A stretch of 64,000 nucleotides of DNA, taken from NCBI RefSeq assembly GCF_042646085.1, contig NZ_JBHRSZ010000002.1:868001-932000 (forward strand), written 5' to 3'. Below, piece by piece: positions 36,675 through 46,226 of the stretch. This DNA is from Litoribrevibacter euphylliae. GTDB taxonomy: Bacteria; Pseudomonadota; Gammaproteobacteria; Pseudomonadales; Litoribrevibacteraceae. The notes beneath the pieces are model-generated. The model worked only from the letters and a program-made list of their open reading frames with translations, was not told the origin of the DNA and searched no databases. The first letter of the stretch is position 1. Every line of letters starts with the position of its first letter. The translations under genes were made by a program, and so were the position numbers.

Positions 36675-36914
36675 TCAAGACTTATTATGGGAGCCATCGC
36701 ACAACGGCGGATTATTAGTGGATTTGCATCCACAGAAGAAAACTCTCGTTGTTTCATCGGCGATGTATTTAACGGGCGTAAACTCGCTACCTTTATGGGA
36801 GCCATCGCAAAAAGGCTGAGTTTGGCTTCGCCCACAGGCACACCAAAAATACCGTTCACCTTCCGTGACGTCTATTCCGTAAGGGACATCTGATGCTCTG
36901 ACTGGGTCACTCAT
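36675..36914 (-). CDS. CDGSH iron-sulfur domain protein (two-cluster type)
   Basis: The 79-residue protein carries two CDGSH motifs: CACGRSQTQPFCDGSH in the first half and CGCKSTNNPPLCDGSH in the second. Each should bind a 2Fe-2S cluster with three Cys and one His. MitoNEET-type proteins act in redox or cluster transfer. No membrane anchor is visible, consistent with the small bacterial tandem type. It converges on the DTW gene. Confidence 0.93.
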   Translation of the reverse strand: MSDPVRASDVPYGIDVTEGERYFWCACGRSQTQPFCDGSHKGSEFTPVKYIADETTRVFFCGCKSTNNPPLCDGSHNKS

Positions 36915-37064
36915 GACTGCCTCTCGTTAATAAAGCCTGTTATTAACCATAGCTCAGGTACTCATAATTTCGAACCAATGCTAAACTTCCCTGCACTGCA
37001 CGAGTAATCACCACAACTCGCAATAACTACCACTGAATACCAGAACGATCTAAGGGAACCACCT

Positions 37065-38552
37065 ATGCCGAAGGGACAAGTACAAAAAGCAATACACAAC
37101 TTTTCTCAATTTCAAAAAAGCGCAACACAAGGCGATGTTTATCAAAATGTTGTTAATCACCCTTGGGCTCAACCCTTAGTCAAAGCCTTAAATCTGCCGG
37201 TTCCCGTCAAACTTAGACGTCAACAACAGGCCAGCGAAGAATTCCTTCGAGGCAAAGCATTATTTGGCGCGGCTCCGAACGGGACCAAGACTGAAAGCAA
37301 TGTATCCAATGCCATCCTGACGGTTCTGTCCAAGAGCTCCGCAAAGCTGTTCTTCTCTAAAGGAAATAAACAACAGCAAGATTTGATGAGTGCCAGTAAG
37401 CAATTTCCGCTTAGAGTGCTGTCGGAAACCACACACAAGCATTCAGCCCTTGTTTACGACGCCACCAATATCGAAACACCAGAGCAACTGAGCTCTTTAT
37501 ACAATTTTTATCACAATGCGATTTCCCGTATTGCTGAACATTCACGAGTCATCGTCGTCGGCTTAACGCCTGAAAGTTGCAAATCACCAGCTCAAGCGTC
37601 AGTCATGCGTTCGCTAGAAGGTTTTATTCGCAGCTGCGCTAAAGAAATTGGTGGGAAAGCAGCCACAGCCAATTTATTACTGCTAGAACCTGATGCGGAA
37701 GCGTTATTAGAAGCACCTCTTCGTTATTTGCTTTCTGCTCGTGGTGCATTTGTGACAGGCCAAACATTGCACATCACCAAAGTCAGCCCAACCAAAGAAG
37801 CCATCAACTGGCGCCAACCTCTTCTGGACAAAACTGCACTGATTACCGGTGCCTCCCGCGGGATTGGTAAAGCCATTGCAGAAACTCTGGCTCGGGATGG
37901 AGCAAAAGTTATTCTGCTGGACATCGAACCATGTAAGGATGATTTGGAATCACTTGCTCGCCGCCTTGGCGGTCATGCAGTCATTGCTGATGTCAGCGAT
38001 AAGAAAGCCCTGAACAAACTTATTAAAGACGTTCAAAAAGGTTCTGAGACCATCGATATTCTGGTTAACAATGCGGGAATTACTCGAGATAAAACGTTGG
38101 CTCGCATGGATGACAAACGCTGGAACAGCGTCATCGACATCAACCTGGCAGCCATTCAACGTATTACCGAAGCGTTAGTCGATAACAAGGTACTGAACGT
38201 CGGTGGGCGCGTAGTGTGCATTTCCTCCATTAACGGCATCGCCGGTTGCTTTGGACAAACCAACTACTCAACCTCCAAAGCCGGAGTGATCGGCTATGTT
38301 GAGGCGATGGATAAACCGTTGGCACGTCGCCGAATCACCATTAATGCCATCGCGCCCGGTTTTATCGAAACCCAAATGACGCAAGCAATTCCTTTCCTAA
38401 GCCGTGAAATTGGCCGAAGAATTAGCTCACTGTCCCAAGGTGGGCAACCAGAAGACGTAGCAGAAGCAGTAGCGATGTTTGCTAATCCAGCAGCCTCTGG
38501 ATTACGAGCGAATACTTTACGAGTCTGTGGTCAAAACTTGGTTGGAGCATAA
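37065..38552 (+). CDS. Long 3-oxoacyl-ACP reductase-like SDR (FabG4-like)
   Basis: The 495-residue protein is about twice the size of FabG. The C-terminal half, from about residue 260, is an SDR with NAD(P)-binding TGASRGIGKAI, NNAGITRDKTLARM and the catalytic S388, Y401 and K405 in SSINGIAG / YSTSK. The N-terminal half (residues 1 to about 250) has a degenerate Rossmann-like character, as in high-molecular-weight FabG4 proteins. Those reduce 3-oxoacyl-CoA or -ACP. AAGGGA lies 8-13 bases before ATG. It is monocistronic, followed by a hairpin cluster. Confidence 0.88.
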   Translation: MPKGQVQKAIHNFSQFQKSATQGDVYQNVVNHPWAQPLVKALNLPVPVKLRRQQQASEEFLRGKALFGAAPNGTKTESNVSNAILTVLSKSSAKLFFSKGNKQQQDLMSASKQFPLRVLSETTHKHSALVYDATNIETPEQLSSLYNFYHNAISRIAEHSRVIVVGLTPESCKSPAQASVMRSLEGFIRSCAKEIGGKAATANLLLLEPDAEALLEAPLRYLLSARGAFVTGQTLHITKVSPTKEAINWRQPLLDKTALITGASRGIGKAIAETLARDGAKVILLDIEPCKDDLESLARRLGGHAVIADVSDKKALNKLIKDVQKGSETIDILVNNAGITRDKTLARMDDKRWNSVIDINLAAIQRITEALVDNKVLNVGGRVVCISSINGIAGCFGQTNYSTSKAGVIGYVEAMDKPLARRRITINAIAPGFIETQMTQAIPFLSREIGRRISSLSQGGQPEDVAEAVAMFANPAASGLRANTLRVCGQNLVGA

Positions 38553-38573
38553 TTTGCTCTCTTCCAAGATTTG

Positions 38574-38662
38574 AACTCTTCCAAAAAGAGTTAGGGGCCG
38601 CCTTGGCGACCCCACGTGAGCCTTTGTAAAGGCCCGTTCCAAGCGGCTCAAAGCAAAGAGCC
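38574..38662. repeat. Run of four consecutive hairpins
   Basis: Four hairpins follow each other: AACTCTT/AAGAGTT (38574-38592), GGGGCCGCC/GGCGACCCC (38594-38613, one wobble), GCCTTT/AAAGGC (38620-38633) and GGCTC/GAGCC (38645-38662). They fill most of the 171 bases between the FabG-like gene and the convergent 38724 gene. Only one has a partial A/T tail, so this looks more like a structured RNA or a repetitive palindromic element than a simple terminator. Confidence 0.5.
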
Positions 38663-38723
38663 TGGTCTTAATCTTAATGTCCAAACACCATATTTAACGA
38701 AGCACCTCCTCTGGGTTATGAGG

Positions 38724-39635
38724 TTAATGTATCGACTTTCGGTCTAAGTACAGTCCCTCCCAAAACAAGAGAACCGTATCTAACAGATCATCCGCAGCAT
38801 TCATAAAATGCTCTTCGTTCACGACATGATTAAAATAGAAGTGCTCTAATTTCTTCATGCGTGCCGCTTTGTAGTGGTCATGGTGCTGACCATTCCAGGT
38901 AAAGACGGCGACAGGGAAATCTGAAATACCCTTCATGTGCTTATATCGAATAAGCCCTGCGAGAATATGATCCCAGAACCCTTGCTCCATCCAATATTCC
39001 ATCGCAAACGCAGAGGCGTAAGACACTTCCGGGTCAGGATGGCTGTATAACTTAACTAATTCACGACAGACAAAGTCTGTACTCTCAGTGGCAAGTTCTT
39101 TTTGTCCTAAAAGTTCAAATGGCATTCCTAAATGCTCTGCCACTTTAGCAATCAAGCTGTAATGAGGCGTCATATAACGTAACAAGCCCCCTTCCACCTG
39201 ATGTTGTTTCAACTCAGAGTAGGTAGTATCGCCATTCAAGTTAAGACTTAACTGACCAAATAAGTTGTTATTACCATCGTTAGTAAAGCTGTCTGCGATC
39301 ATGTCCTGAATCGCCGCTTGTTGCGCAGTATCGATGGACTGCATCTGGCTGAACTGGGCATGCGCAAGGCTTTCAGCAAAAATGGCAAACTGAATCAAAA
39401 AGTGCTGAACATCGTAATCCGTTAATTCGGATTCACTGAACCAATTAATAAAGTGGTTCTCAGTAAACACTGGATGTTGAGCTAACTCTTGAGTGATACG
39501 GCTTTTAAATCTTAGAAAGCTTTTTAATTCTACTGGAGTAAATTTACCGTCCAAATAGGACATCAAGGTACTGTCACTAAGGCTTTCCAAGCCGTTTAAA
39601 TCAAATTGTTGTATCGCTAAAATTGGTGACTTCAT
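38724..39635 (-). CDS. Unknown protein, possible heme-oxygenase-like metalloenzyme
   Basis: This 303-residue soluble protein is largely helical and has no name I can assign. Candidate metal ligands are spaced as in the heme-oxygenase-like (HDO/PqqC-type) fold: E88 and H92 in AESLAHAQF, E213 in AMEYW, the histidine cluster HHDHY at 251-255, and E274/E275-H276 with D282/D283 in NEEHFMNAADDLL. This is pattern-matching only. It ends beside the hairpin cluster and starts opposite a 286-base gap before yigZ. Iron-dependent oxidase activity is a hypothesis. Confidence 0.72.
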   Translation of the reverse strand: MKSPILAIQQFDLNGLESLSDSTLMSYLDGKFTPVELKSFLRFKSRITQELAQHPVFTENHFINWFSESELTDYDVQHFLIQFAIFAESLAHAQFSQMQSIDTAQQAAIQDMIADSFTNDGNNNLFGQLSLNLNGDTTYSELKQHQVEGGLLRYMTPHYSLIAKVAEHLGMPFELLGQKELATESTDFVCRELVKLYSHPDPEVSYASAFAMEYWMEQGFWDHILAGLIRYKHMKGISDFPVAVFTWNGQHHDHYKAARMKKLEHFYFNHVVNEEHFMNAADDLLDTVLLFWEGLYLDRKSIH

Positions 39636-39921
39636 TCAGACCTCGACTGACTCATGACTGCTTTTGCGAGGTAATAGGCAAGAATGCCGCACTACGAGCA
39701 ACCGATTGTTTTTGTTAGAGCTTATATCTCCATGTTCCTGTCTTTCAGAGTAGATCTGCTTTGTAACTGCCGCAAATTTGCAAATCTAAAAACAGACAAA
39801 CGGGTTCACATTTTACGCATAAAGTTTCATATATGTGAGAAATCAACCTAATGGTTTGAAACAAAGTGCCGAAGGGCTAGAATTGGGTTTCTGACCGCCC
39901 TAAAAGTAGTACTTTAATCTA

Positions 39922-40524
39922 ATGTCCATTTACCGAACTCCGGCCCAACCCATCGTTCATGAGTATGAAGAAAAGAAGAGCCGATTCGTCGCTTACCTCG
40001 CCAGAATTAACAACACACAAGATTTCAAAAACTGGCTGTCGAGCATTCAAGCTGAACACCCTAAAGCCAGCCATCATTGTTGGGCGTATATTCTACGAAT
40101 GCCCAAGGACGTTCACGGTTGGAACCAAAGTGACGATGGCGAACCTAAAGGTACAGCGGGTAAGCCCATGCTCAATGTCCTGACTCATGCGGATGTAGGC
40201 GAATGCGCTGTGGTGATTGCACGCTACTTTGGCGGCATCAAGTTAGGTGCTGGCGGTTTAGTCCGAGCTTACTCTACCGCCACCAAACAAGTACTGGATC
40301 ATGCGCAGTGGCTACCATTAGAGAACAAAACAAGTGTACAACTCACCACCAACTATCAAGAAATCAACCTCATTCAACGATGGCTGGATAAACACCAAAT
40401 ACAACCCGATTCCCATAATTTTGGAGAGCACGCGGAATTAATGCTCTCCATCAACGAATCCCTATTTGACGAATTCTCTACTTTCGTTGAGGATTTAAGA
40501 AATACACATATAAAAAGTACTTAG
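39922..40524 (+). CDS. yigZ: YigZ/IMPACT family protein
   Basis: The 200-residue protein shows the IMPACT N-terminal domain: KKSRFVAYLARI, then SHHCWAYI, SDDGEPKGTAGKPML and VVIARYFGGIKLGAGGLVRAY, followed by the small C-terminal DUF1949-like domain. The E. coli homologue may act in protein or translation stress; its true role is unclear. The 286-base gap upstream holds only a short palindrome GCAAATTTGC at 39772 and no gene. Confidence 0.94.
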   Translation: MSIYRTPAQPIVHEYEEKKSRFVAYLARINNTQDFKNWLSSIQAEHPKASHHCWAYILRMPKDVHGWNQSDDGEPKGTAGKPMLNVLTHADVGECAVVIARYFGGIKLGAGGLVRAYSTATKQVLDHAQWLPLENKTSVQLTTNYQEINLIQRWLDKHQIQPDSHNFGEHAELMLSINESLFDEFSTFVEDLRNTHIKST

Positions 40525-40616
40525 CCGGACTTACTCCCTGATCAGTTTGACCTAATATCACACTGACACGGTCTACTCAGTATTTTCGCCTTAGGCATTT
40601 GAAGTAAGGATGAAAC

Positions 40617-43025
40617 ATGGAAAGACACCCAAAACGCCTTAAGCCAGCCGAGTTAAGCGCAGCTACCGCCACCTTAGAAGCGTCCTTTAGCGCCACCAGT
40701 GAGGTCGATCCTTTTGACGGTATTCTCGGCCAGGAAAGAGCAGTAAACGCGATCGAATTTGGCGTTGCTATGGATCGCCCCGGCTATAACATTTATCTGA
40801 TGGGTGAAAACGGCACAGGCCGCTCTTCATACGTTCAGGACTATCTGGCTAACGTTGCCACCGATCAAGAATCACCGAGCGACTGGGTTTACGTTAATCA
40901 CTTTGAGAACCCAAAAGAACCCATGGCCATTGAGTTGCCTGCGGGCTTAGCGAACAACTTCAAACACGATTTAGAACGCTTTGTTGATAACTTGATGAGC
41001 ACCTTTCCTTCGGTGTTCGAGCATCCAACCTATCAGCACAACAAAAACCAAATCGACCGCGCTTTTAACCAGTTATACGACAAAGCGCTGGATAACGTCG
41101 AGCGAGAAGCATTACGTGCCAATATCGCAGTTTTTAAAGAAGCAGGCACCATTACCTTTACCCCCATTCGTGAAGGTAAAGCACTGGACGAGACCGAATT
41201 CGCACAGCTGCCCGACGAAGATCGGGAAGAGATTCATCAAGCAATCAGCTATCTGGAAGACATGCTTAACAATGAGTTAATCAACCTTCCGCAGTGGCGC
41301 CGGGAAAGCAACGAACAACTTCGCAACCTCAACCAAGAAACGATTGATGAAGCCATTCAGCCACTCATAAAACCGCTGAAAAAAACCTACGGTAAATACA
41401 ATGGTGTTAAGCTGTTCCTCGAACGTACTCGTGAGCACCTTCTAAAAACGGTCATCGACCAATTGGTTGAAGAGCGCATTCTAGAGAAAGTCGAAGACTC
41501 TCAAAAACGCGCTATTTTGCTGGATCAATACGAACCGAACATCATGGTGTCTCGTTCAAAAAACAGCGGTGCTCCGGTCATTTACGAGAGCCACCCCAGC
41601 TATCGGAACCTCTTCGGCCGCATTGAATACACACCCGACCAAGGTACGCTAACCACCAACTATCGTCAGATTGTGCCAGGTGCTTTGCATAAAGCGAACG
41701 GTGGTTATCTCGTAATTGAAGCCGACAAAATACTGTCCGAGCCTTTCGTCTGGGATGCTCTGAAACGTGCCATTAAGTCCCGTAAATTAACCATGGAATC
41801 CCCGTATTCCGACATGGGGCTGTTAAGTCCGGCAACACTGTCACCAGACAGCTTACCGTTGCACGTAAAAATCATCCTAATCGGCTCGCGTGAGGTTTAT
41901 TATCTTCTGCAAGATTACGACGAAGAATTCAGGGAACTCTTCCGCGTGCTAGTGGATTTTGATGAACGTCTGCCAAGAACACCGACGGCCCTGACCTTCT
42001 TCACGCAACTGCTTAAAAGTCGCGTGGATGAAAAAGGTTATCGCGATCTATCTGCTGAAGGCGTCGCTCGTATGGTCGAATACAGCTCACGACTCGCGGA
42101 TAATCAACGTCATTTATCGGCACGCATCGGAGATATCTTTGAGCTACTGGGCGAAGCCGAGATGGTACGCAAGCTCTCTCGTGATACCCGGATTGATCGC
42201 AAGCACATTGATAGAGCCCTATATGCCAAACAGAATCGCACCGGACGCATCGCCGATCGAATTCTCGAAGAAATGCTTGATGGCACGGTGCTGATTGATA
42301 CCGAAGGCGAAGCCATTGGTAAGATCAATGGTCTCACCGTCCTAGAGATCGGAGATTCCACATTTGGTACACCTGCTCGTATTACAGCAGCTGTCTATCC
42401 TGGCTCACGAGGCATTCTCGACATTGAGCGGGAAGCCAACTTGGGTCAAAACATTCACTCTAAAGGCGTGATGATCATGAGTGGTTACATGGGTGGTCGC
42501 TACACAACCGACTTCCCACTTGCCATTTCGGCCAGCCTGGCGATGGAACAAAGCTACGGCTATATCGATGGCGACAGTGCGTCACTGGCAGAGCTTTGCT
42601 GTTTGCTATCCGCACTGACCAAGATTCCAATTAAACAATCCATGGCCATGACGGGATCAATGAACCAGCACGGTGAAGTTCAAGCCATTGGTGGTGTGAA
42701 TGAAAAGATTGAAGGTTTCTTCCGTCTTTGTGAAGCCAGAGGCCTCACTGGAGAACAAGGCGTTATCATTCCGAAATCCAACGTTCGCAATTTGATGCTG
42801 GATCGTAAAATCATTCAAGCGGTAGAGGATGGTACTTTCCATGTGTATGCAGTTGGTCATGCCGATGAAGCGCTAGAAATTTTGACAGGTGCTGAACCGG
42901 GAACTGAAGACAAAGACGGCGTTTTCCCAGAAAACACCTTCAACCGTAAAGTCGTTGATCGTCTAAAAGAACTGGCGGAAATCGAAGAAGGTGAAGAAGA
43001 GGAAGACGAAGAAGAAGCCAGTTAA
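40617..43025 (+). CDS. Lon-related AAA+ ATP-dependent protease (LonB/YcbZ-like)
   Basis: The 802-residue protein begins with a Walker A in MGENGTGRSSYV, followed by a helical insertion, a Walker B-like NGGYLVIEADK, and a C-terminal Lon (S16) protease domain. The catalytic dyad is S654 in DGDSASLAEL and K697 in NEKIEGFF; their 43-residue spacing equals that of E. coli Lon (S679-K722), supporting an active protease. The very C-terminus is an acidic run. AAGGATGAAAC precedes ATG. It is distinct from the main Lon, which has an N-terminal substrate-binding domain. Confidence 0.93.
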   Translation: MERHPKRLKPAELSAATATLEASFSATSEVDPFDGILGQERAVNAIEFGVAMDRPGYNIYLMGENGTGRSSYVQDYLANVATDQESPSDWVYVNHFENPKEPMAIELPAGLANNFKHDLERFVDNLMSTFPSVFEHPTYQHNKNQIDRAFNQLYDKALDNVEREALRANIAVFKEAGTITFTPIREGKALDETEFAQLPDEDREEIHQAISYLEDMLNNELINLPQWRRESNEQLRNLNQETIDEAIQPLIKPLKKTYGKYNGVKLFLERTREHLLKTVIDQLVEERILEKVEDSQKRAILLDQYEPNIMVSRSKNSGAPVIYESHPSYRNLFGRIEYTPDQGTLTTNYRQIVPGALHKANGGYLVIEADKILSEPFVWDALKRAIKSRKLTMESPYSDMGLLSPATLSPDSLPLHVKIILIGSREVYYLLQDYDEEFRELFRVLVDFDERLPRTPTALTFFTQLLKSRVDEKGYRDLSAEGVARMVEYSSRLADNQRHLSARIGDIFELLGEAEMVRKLSRDTRIDRKHIDRALYAKQNRTGRIADRILEEMLDGTVLIDTEGEAIGKINGLTVLEIGDSTFGTPARITAAVYPGSRGILDIEREANLGQNIHSKGVMIMSGYMGGRYTTDFPLAISASLAMEQSYGYIDGDSASLAELCCLLSALTKIPIKQSMAMTGSMNQHGEVQAIGGVNEKIEGFFRLCEARGLTGEQGVIIPKSNVRNLMLDRKIIQAVEDGTFHVYAVGHADEALEILTGAEPGTEDKDGVFPENTFNRKVVDRLKELAEIEEGEEEEDEEEAS

Positions 43026-43049
43026 TTAGGGGTTACTTCAACTACCAGA

Positions 43050-43072
43050 AAGGTCTCGAAAGAGGCCTTTTT
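43050..43072 (+). terminator. Terminator after the Lon-related protease
   Basis: AAGGTCTC (43050-43057) and GAGGCCTT (43062-43069) pair with one G-U around GAAA, followed by T residues. Confidence 0.8.
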
Positions 43073-43090
43073 ATGTTTTGCATTAAGACA

Positions 43091-43861
43091 TCAATTGATA
43101 GCCAGCCAAGAAAAACCTTCATCCTGCTTGGCAACTTTAATCCAATCCCGGCCTTTCGCACAGACTTGCACCAACTCATCCAATGCCAGCTCCACCTGAT
43201 TATTCTGCTCACTGACATGAGAGACTACGAGATGTTGTAAGCGATCCTGATCCACCTGCCGTAAGAAATCTGCCGCTTGTTGATTATTCAAGTGACCGTA
43301 GTTACCCGCCACTCGATGCTTCAAAGACGGCGGATAAGGGCCGTTTCGCAGCATGGTGAGATCATGATTGCACTCAAGCAATAAAGCATCACACTGCTTG
43401 TAATGATTAACGACGTAAGGCGTGTAGCTGCCTAAATCAGTCAACACGCCCAAACGTTTGTTGTGATACTGAACGACAAACTGAACCGGTTCTTGCGCGT
43501 CGTGCGGCACAATCACAGGCTGGATGCTGAGAGCGCCCACCTTAAAAGGTTCATGACTGCAAATCAAAGCAAGCTGCTGATGAGCTTCCAAGGATTTAGC
43601 ACGCGCTGTTCCATAAGTCATATAGACAGGAATTTTATAGCGACGAGCAAAGGGCGCTGCACCTTTGATGTGATCGCCATGTTCATGGGTCACCAATACA
43701 GCAGAAACCTGAGACGCTTCTAGACCTAACGCAGCTAACCGAATCTCCGTCTCTTTTACCGTAAAACCGCAATCAATCATGATGATGGTGTCTTCGGCTT
43801 TAACCAGCGTAGCATTGCCTTTACTACCACTGCCTAATGACGCAAATTCAATAATGCTCAT
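43091..43861 (-). CDS. Metallo-beta-lactamase-fold hydrolase (YycJ/WalJ-like)
   Basis: The protein begins SIIEFASLGSGSKGNATLV and carries the metal-binding motif THEHGDHIKG, with LLECNHD and a late VSHVSEQNN as further ligands. It resembles YycJ/PA1012-type proteins, which have been linked to nuclease or cell-wall functions elsewhere. ATG at 43861 (256 residues) is chosen over TTG 43867. It is downstream of bamC on the same strand, separated by a hairpin. No substrate is assignable. Confidence 0.9.
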   Translation of the reverse strand: MSIIEFASLGSGSKGNATLVKAEDTIIMIDCGFTVKETEIRLAALGLEASQVSAVLVTHEHGDHIKGAAPFARRYKIPVYMTYGTARAKSLEAHQQLALICSHEPFKVGALSIQPVIVPHDAQEPVQFVVQYHNKRLGVLTDLGSYTPYVVNHYKQCDALLLECNHDLTMLRNGPYPPSLKHRVAGNYGHLNNQQAADFLRQVDQDRLQHLVVSHVSEQNNQVELALDELVQVCAKGRDWIKVAKQDEGFSWLAIN

Positions 43862-43920
43862 AGTCAAATCAAACGTTAGAAAGGATATTTAATAGAAGAG
43901 ATACACCGCAGTGTAAAGAA

Positions 43921-43946
43921 GTGCGAACGGTACATACCGTCCGCAC
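43921..43946 (-). terminator. Terminator after bamC
   Basis: GTGCGAACGGT (43921-43931) and ACCGTCCGCAC (43936-43946) pair over 11 bp with one mismatch. On the minus strand UUCUUU follows. It lies 15 bases beyond the bamC stop. Confidence 0.65.
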
Positions 43947-43960
43947 TTTATATCTGGAAT

Positions 43961-45076
43961 TTAGAACAGTCGATCTTGAACAAACTCAAGAACTTTAAGC
44001 GCTTGAGCAGCGTCCATGTTATTTCCGTCTTTGTCAGTCACTAAGACTTGAACACGATATTCATCCAAAGACACCACATGAATCAGTAATTCCTGATCGC
44101 TGTCTGAGATTTCATCCGCTCCGAATAGACGTGCAAAGAAACCTGGCTCTTCTTGTTTAGCCCGATGATTGTAAGTCACAAACATCTTGCCTTCAGAACG
44201 ATTTCGATCCGTTACTTTCAGTACTAAATCATCCGCAGAGTTTACGACCGATGCCCAAGCGCGATCGAATCTCGCATCCAATTGTAATATCGGATAATCC
44301 TCATCATCACGAATCAAAGCAACTCGGGAATCCCCAACAATTCCTTCAGCAAGGAAAGAGGAGCTTTGGCCCGATACGGTTTGTTTCGCCAAGAAGGTAA
44401 TCAATTCATCAATGACCGCAGCAGAAAGCGCCAAGTTTTCAGATTGCTTCGGCCACGCCTCATTCGGTTCGTATGAACTTGGCGCAGATGCACTTTCATA
44501 CAAGCCAACTGAACGCTGCACCAGATGTACTTCGGTTAAACCACGACGGATGCCCTGCTCTACCGATACTCGGTATTTATCTAATAGATCATCACCCAGG
44601 AACACACGCCCTTTTACTCGAGACATCAGAGATTGGCGTTCATCATTACGTTTGATCCAACGCGTTTCAAGAACACCTTCTCTAGGCTGTTCATATACCA
44701 CAGCGATACGGTGAAGATCCCAAAACTGACGAACCAAAGGCCAAACCTGGTTAGGTGGCTGGGCGACTACAATCCAACGTTGATCATCCAACTTCCTTAG
44801 CTGTACGCCATCTTTATCGTCGGTCAACGACAGAGGTTCGGGACGAGGAACGTCTGCTATCAGCTCGCCCGGTGCTAATGTGTCCTTTTCCGGAATTGGA
44901 TAAAGATCGATAAACTCTACGTTTTCACCTGCCAACCCTTTGGTAGGAGCCGTTTCCTGAACGTTTTTATATTCCTCGTCCAGATCGGAAAATAGTGAAC
45001 ACGAAGACAAAGAAAATGCAGCAACGATCACCGTTGCTGCATTCCATTTCTTGAACTGATTCAAAAAGATAGCCAT
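43961..45076 (-). CDS. bamC: Outer membrane assembly lipoprotein BamC
   Basis: BamC is a lipoprotein of the BAM complex that inserts beta-barrel proteins in the outer membrane. The signal peptide ends in lipobox LSSC with the acylated Cys. The unstructured N-terminal stretch, then two helix-grip domains (WPLVRQFWDLHRI and WASVVNSADDLVLKV) are BamC-like. ATG at 45076 with AAAGGA upstream gives 371 residues. It follows dapA by 49 bases, as in many gammaproteobacteria. Confidence 0.93.
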   Translation of the reverse strand: MAIFLNQFKKWNAATVIVAAFSLSSCSLFSDLDEEYKNVQETAPTKGLAGENVEFIDLYPIPEKDTLAPGELIADVPRPEPLSLTDDKDGVQLRKLDDQRWIVVAQPPNQVWPLVRQFWDLHRIAVVYEQPREGVLETRWIKRNDERQSLMSRVKGRVFLGDDLLDKYRVSVEQGIRRGLTEVHLVQRSVGLYESASAPSSYEPNEAWPKQSENLALSAAVIDELITFLAKQTVSGQSSSFLAEGIVGDSRVALIRDDEDYPILQLDARFDRAWASVVNSADDLVLKVTDRNRSEGKMFVTYNHRAKQEEPGFFARLFGADEISDSDQELLIHVVSLDEYRVQVLVTDKDGNNMDAAQALKVLEFVQDRLF

Positions 45077-45125
45077 ACGTCCTTTCTTATTTTTAGCGCC
45101 TGTTACGTTATTTAGTACCCGAGGC

Positions 45126-46004
45126 CTATTTAATAGCACCAGCAGCTTTCAGCGCTTCATGTACCTGTGCATGGTACTTTGAATCCAATACGGTTAATGG
45201 CAAACGAATACCTTCACCCATAAGTCCCATGTCCGCCAACGCCCACTTTACCGGAATGGGGTTACTCTCAACGAACATCGCATTGTGTACAGGCATGATT
45301 TCATCATTTAGCGCTTTCGCTTCGTCCGCTTTGCCATCTAGAGCTAGCTTACAAAGGCGAGACATTTGTGCCGGCAGCACATTTGCAGTCACAGAAATAT
45401 TACCGTGACCACCCAAAAGAATAAGATCAAAGGCTGTTGCATCATCACCTGAGTAAACTGCAAAACCTTCTGGTACAGCATCAATCACTTGTTTTGCACG
45501 AACCAGATCACCTGTGGCTTCTTTGATACCCACAACGTTTTTAAGTTCAGCAATTCGCGCAACCGTTTCCGGAAGCATGTCACAAGCTGTACGACCAGGC
45601 ACATTGTATAGAATCTGAGGAATATCTACGGCGTCTGAAATGGCTTTGTGATGCTGAAACAAACCTTCTTGGGTTGGCTTGTTGTAATATGGCGTCACCA
45701 GCAAACACGCATCAGCACCGGACTGATGAGCAGTCTCAGTAAGTTCAATCGCTTCCGATGTACTGTTTGCACCAGTACCCGCGATTACAGGAATACGACC
45801 CGCCACACGATTAACCACGTGTTTGATTACCAAGCAGTGCTCCTTCACATCCAGAGTCGCCGACTCTCCTGTGGTACCAACCGCAACAATAGAATCAGTG
45901 CCATTGTCGATATGAAAATCGATTAAGCGATCAAGAGCTCCCCAATCAACTTTGCCGTTATCAAGCATTGGGGTGACAAGTGCAACAATACTGCCAGTAA
46001 TCAT
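45126..46004 (-). CDS. dapA: 4-hydroxy-tetrahydrodipicolinate synthase
   Basis: DapA condenses pyruvate and aspartate semialdehyde, the first committed step of lysine and diaminopimelate synthesis. Counting from ATG 46004 the Schiff-base Lys is K161 (VVGIKEATGD) and the catalytic Tyr is Y133 (ILYNVPGRT), matching the E. coli numbering exactly; this and the GGAGAGG site fix the start although the frame opens at 46070. The 292-residue length equals E. coli's. It forms an operon with bamC. Confidence 0.98.
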   Translation of the reverse strand: MITGSIVALVTPMLDNGKVDWGALDRLIDFHIDNGTDSIVAVGTTGESATLDVKEHCLVIKHVVNRVAGRIPVIAGTGANSTSEAIELTETAHQSGADACLLVTPYYNKPTQEGLFQHHKAISDAVDIPQILYNVPGRTACDMLPETVARIAELKNVVGIKEATGDLVRAKQVIDAVPEGFAVYSGDDATAFDLILLGGHGNISVTANVLPAQMSRLCKLALDGKADEAKALNDEIMPVHNAMFVESNPIPVKWALADMGLMGEGIRLPLTVLDSKYHAQVHEALKAAGAIK

Positions 46005-46226
46005 TAGGCCTCTCCGTTGGAATTCCAAGCCGGTCATTTTAGAGCTCTGATACCAATGACACAAGGGCAATACCCCGCTTTCTGGGAGCTCTGAAGGATT
46101 TTTTTACGGATCAGTTTAATAACCCTTAGGCATCGCCTATTATTTGTCTCAACTAACAACCAATAACCTTGTCCTAAAGTTGTCGAGATACAAACGGAAT
46201 GGGTTATATTGATTAATGGAATTTAT

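Noticed and set aside
39772..39781. Palindrome GCAAATTTGC as an operator
   Set aside because: A ten-base AT-rich palindrome in a 286-base gap is expected by chance and no partner site was seen.
46100..46226. Glycine riboswitch upstream of gcvR
   Set aside because: The short leader shows no tandem aptamer-like structure.
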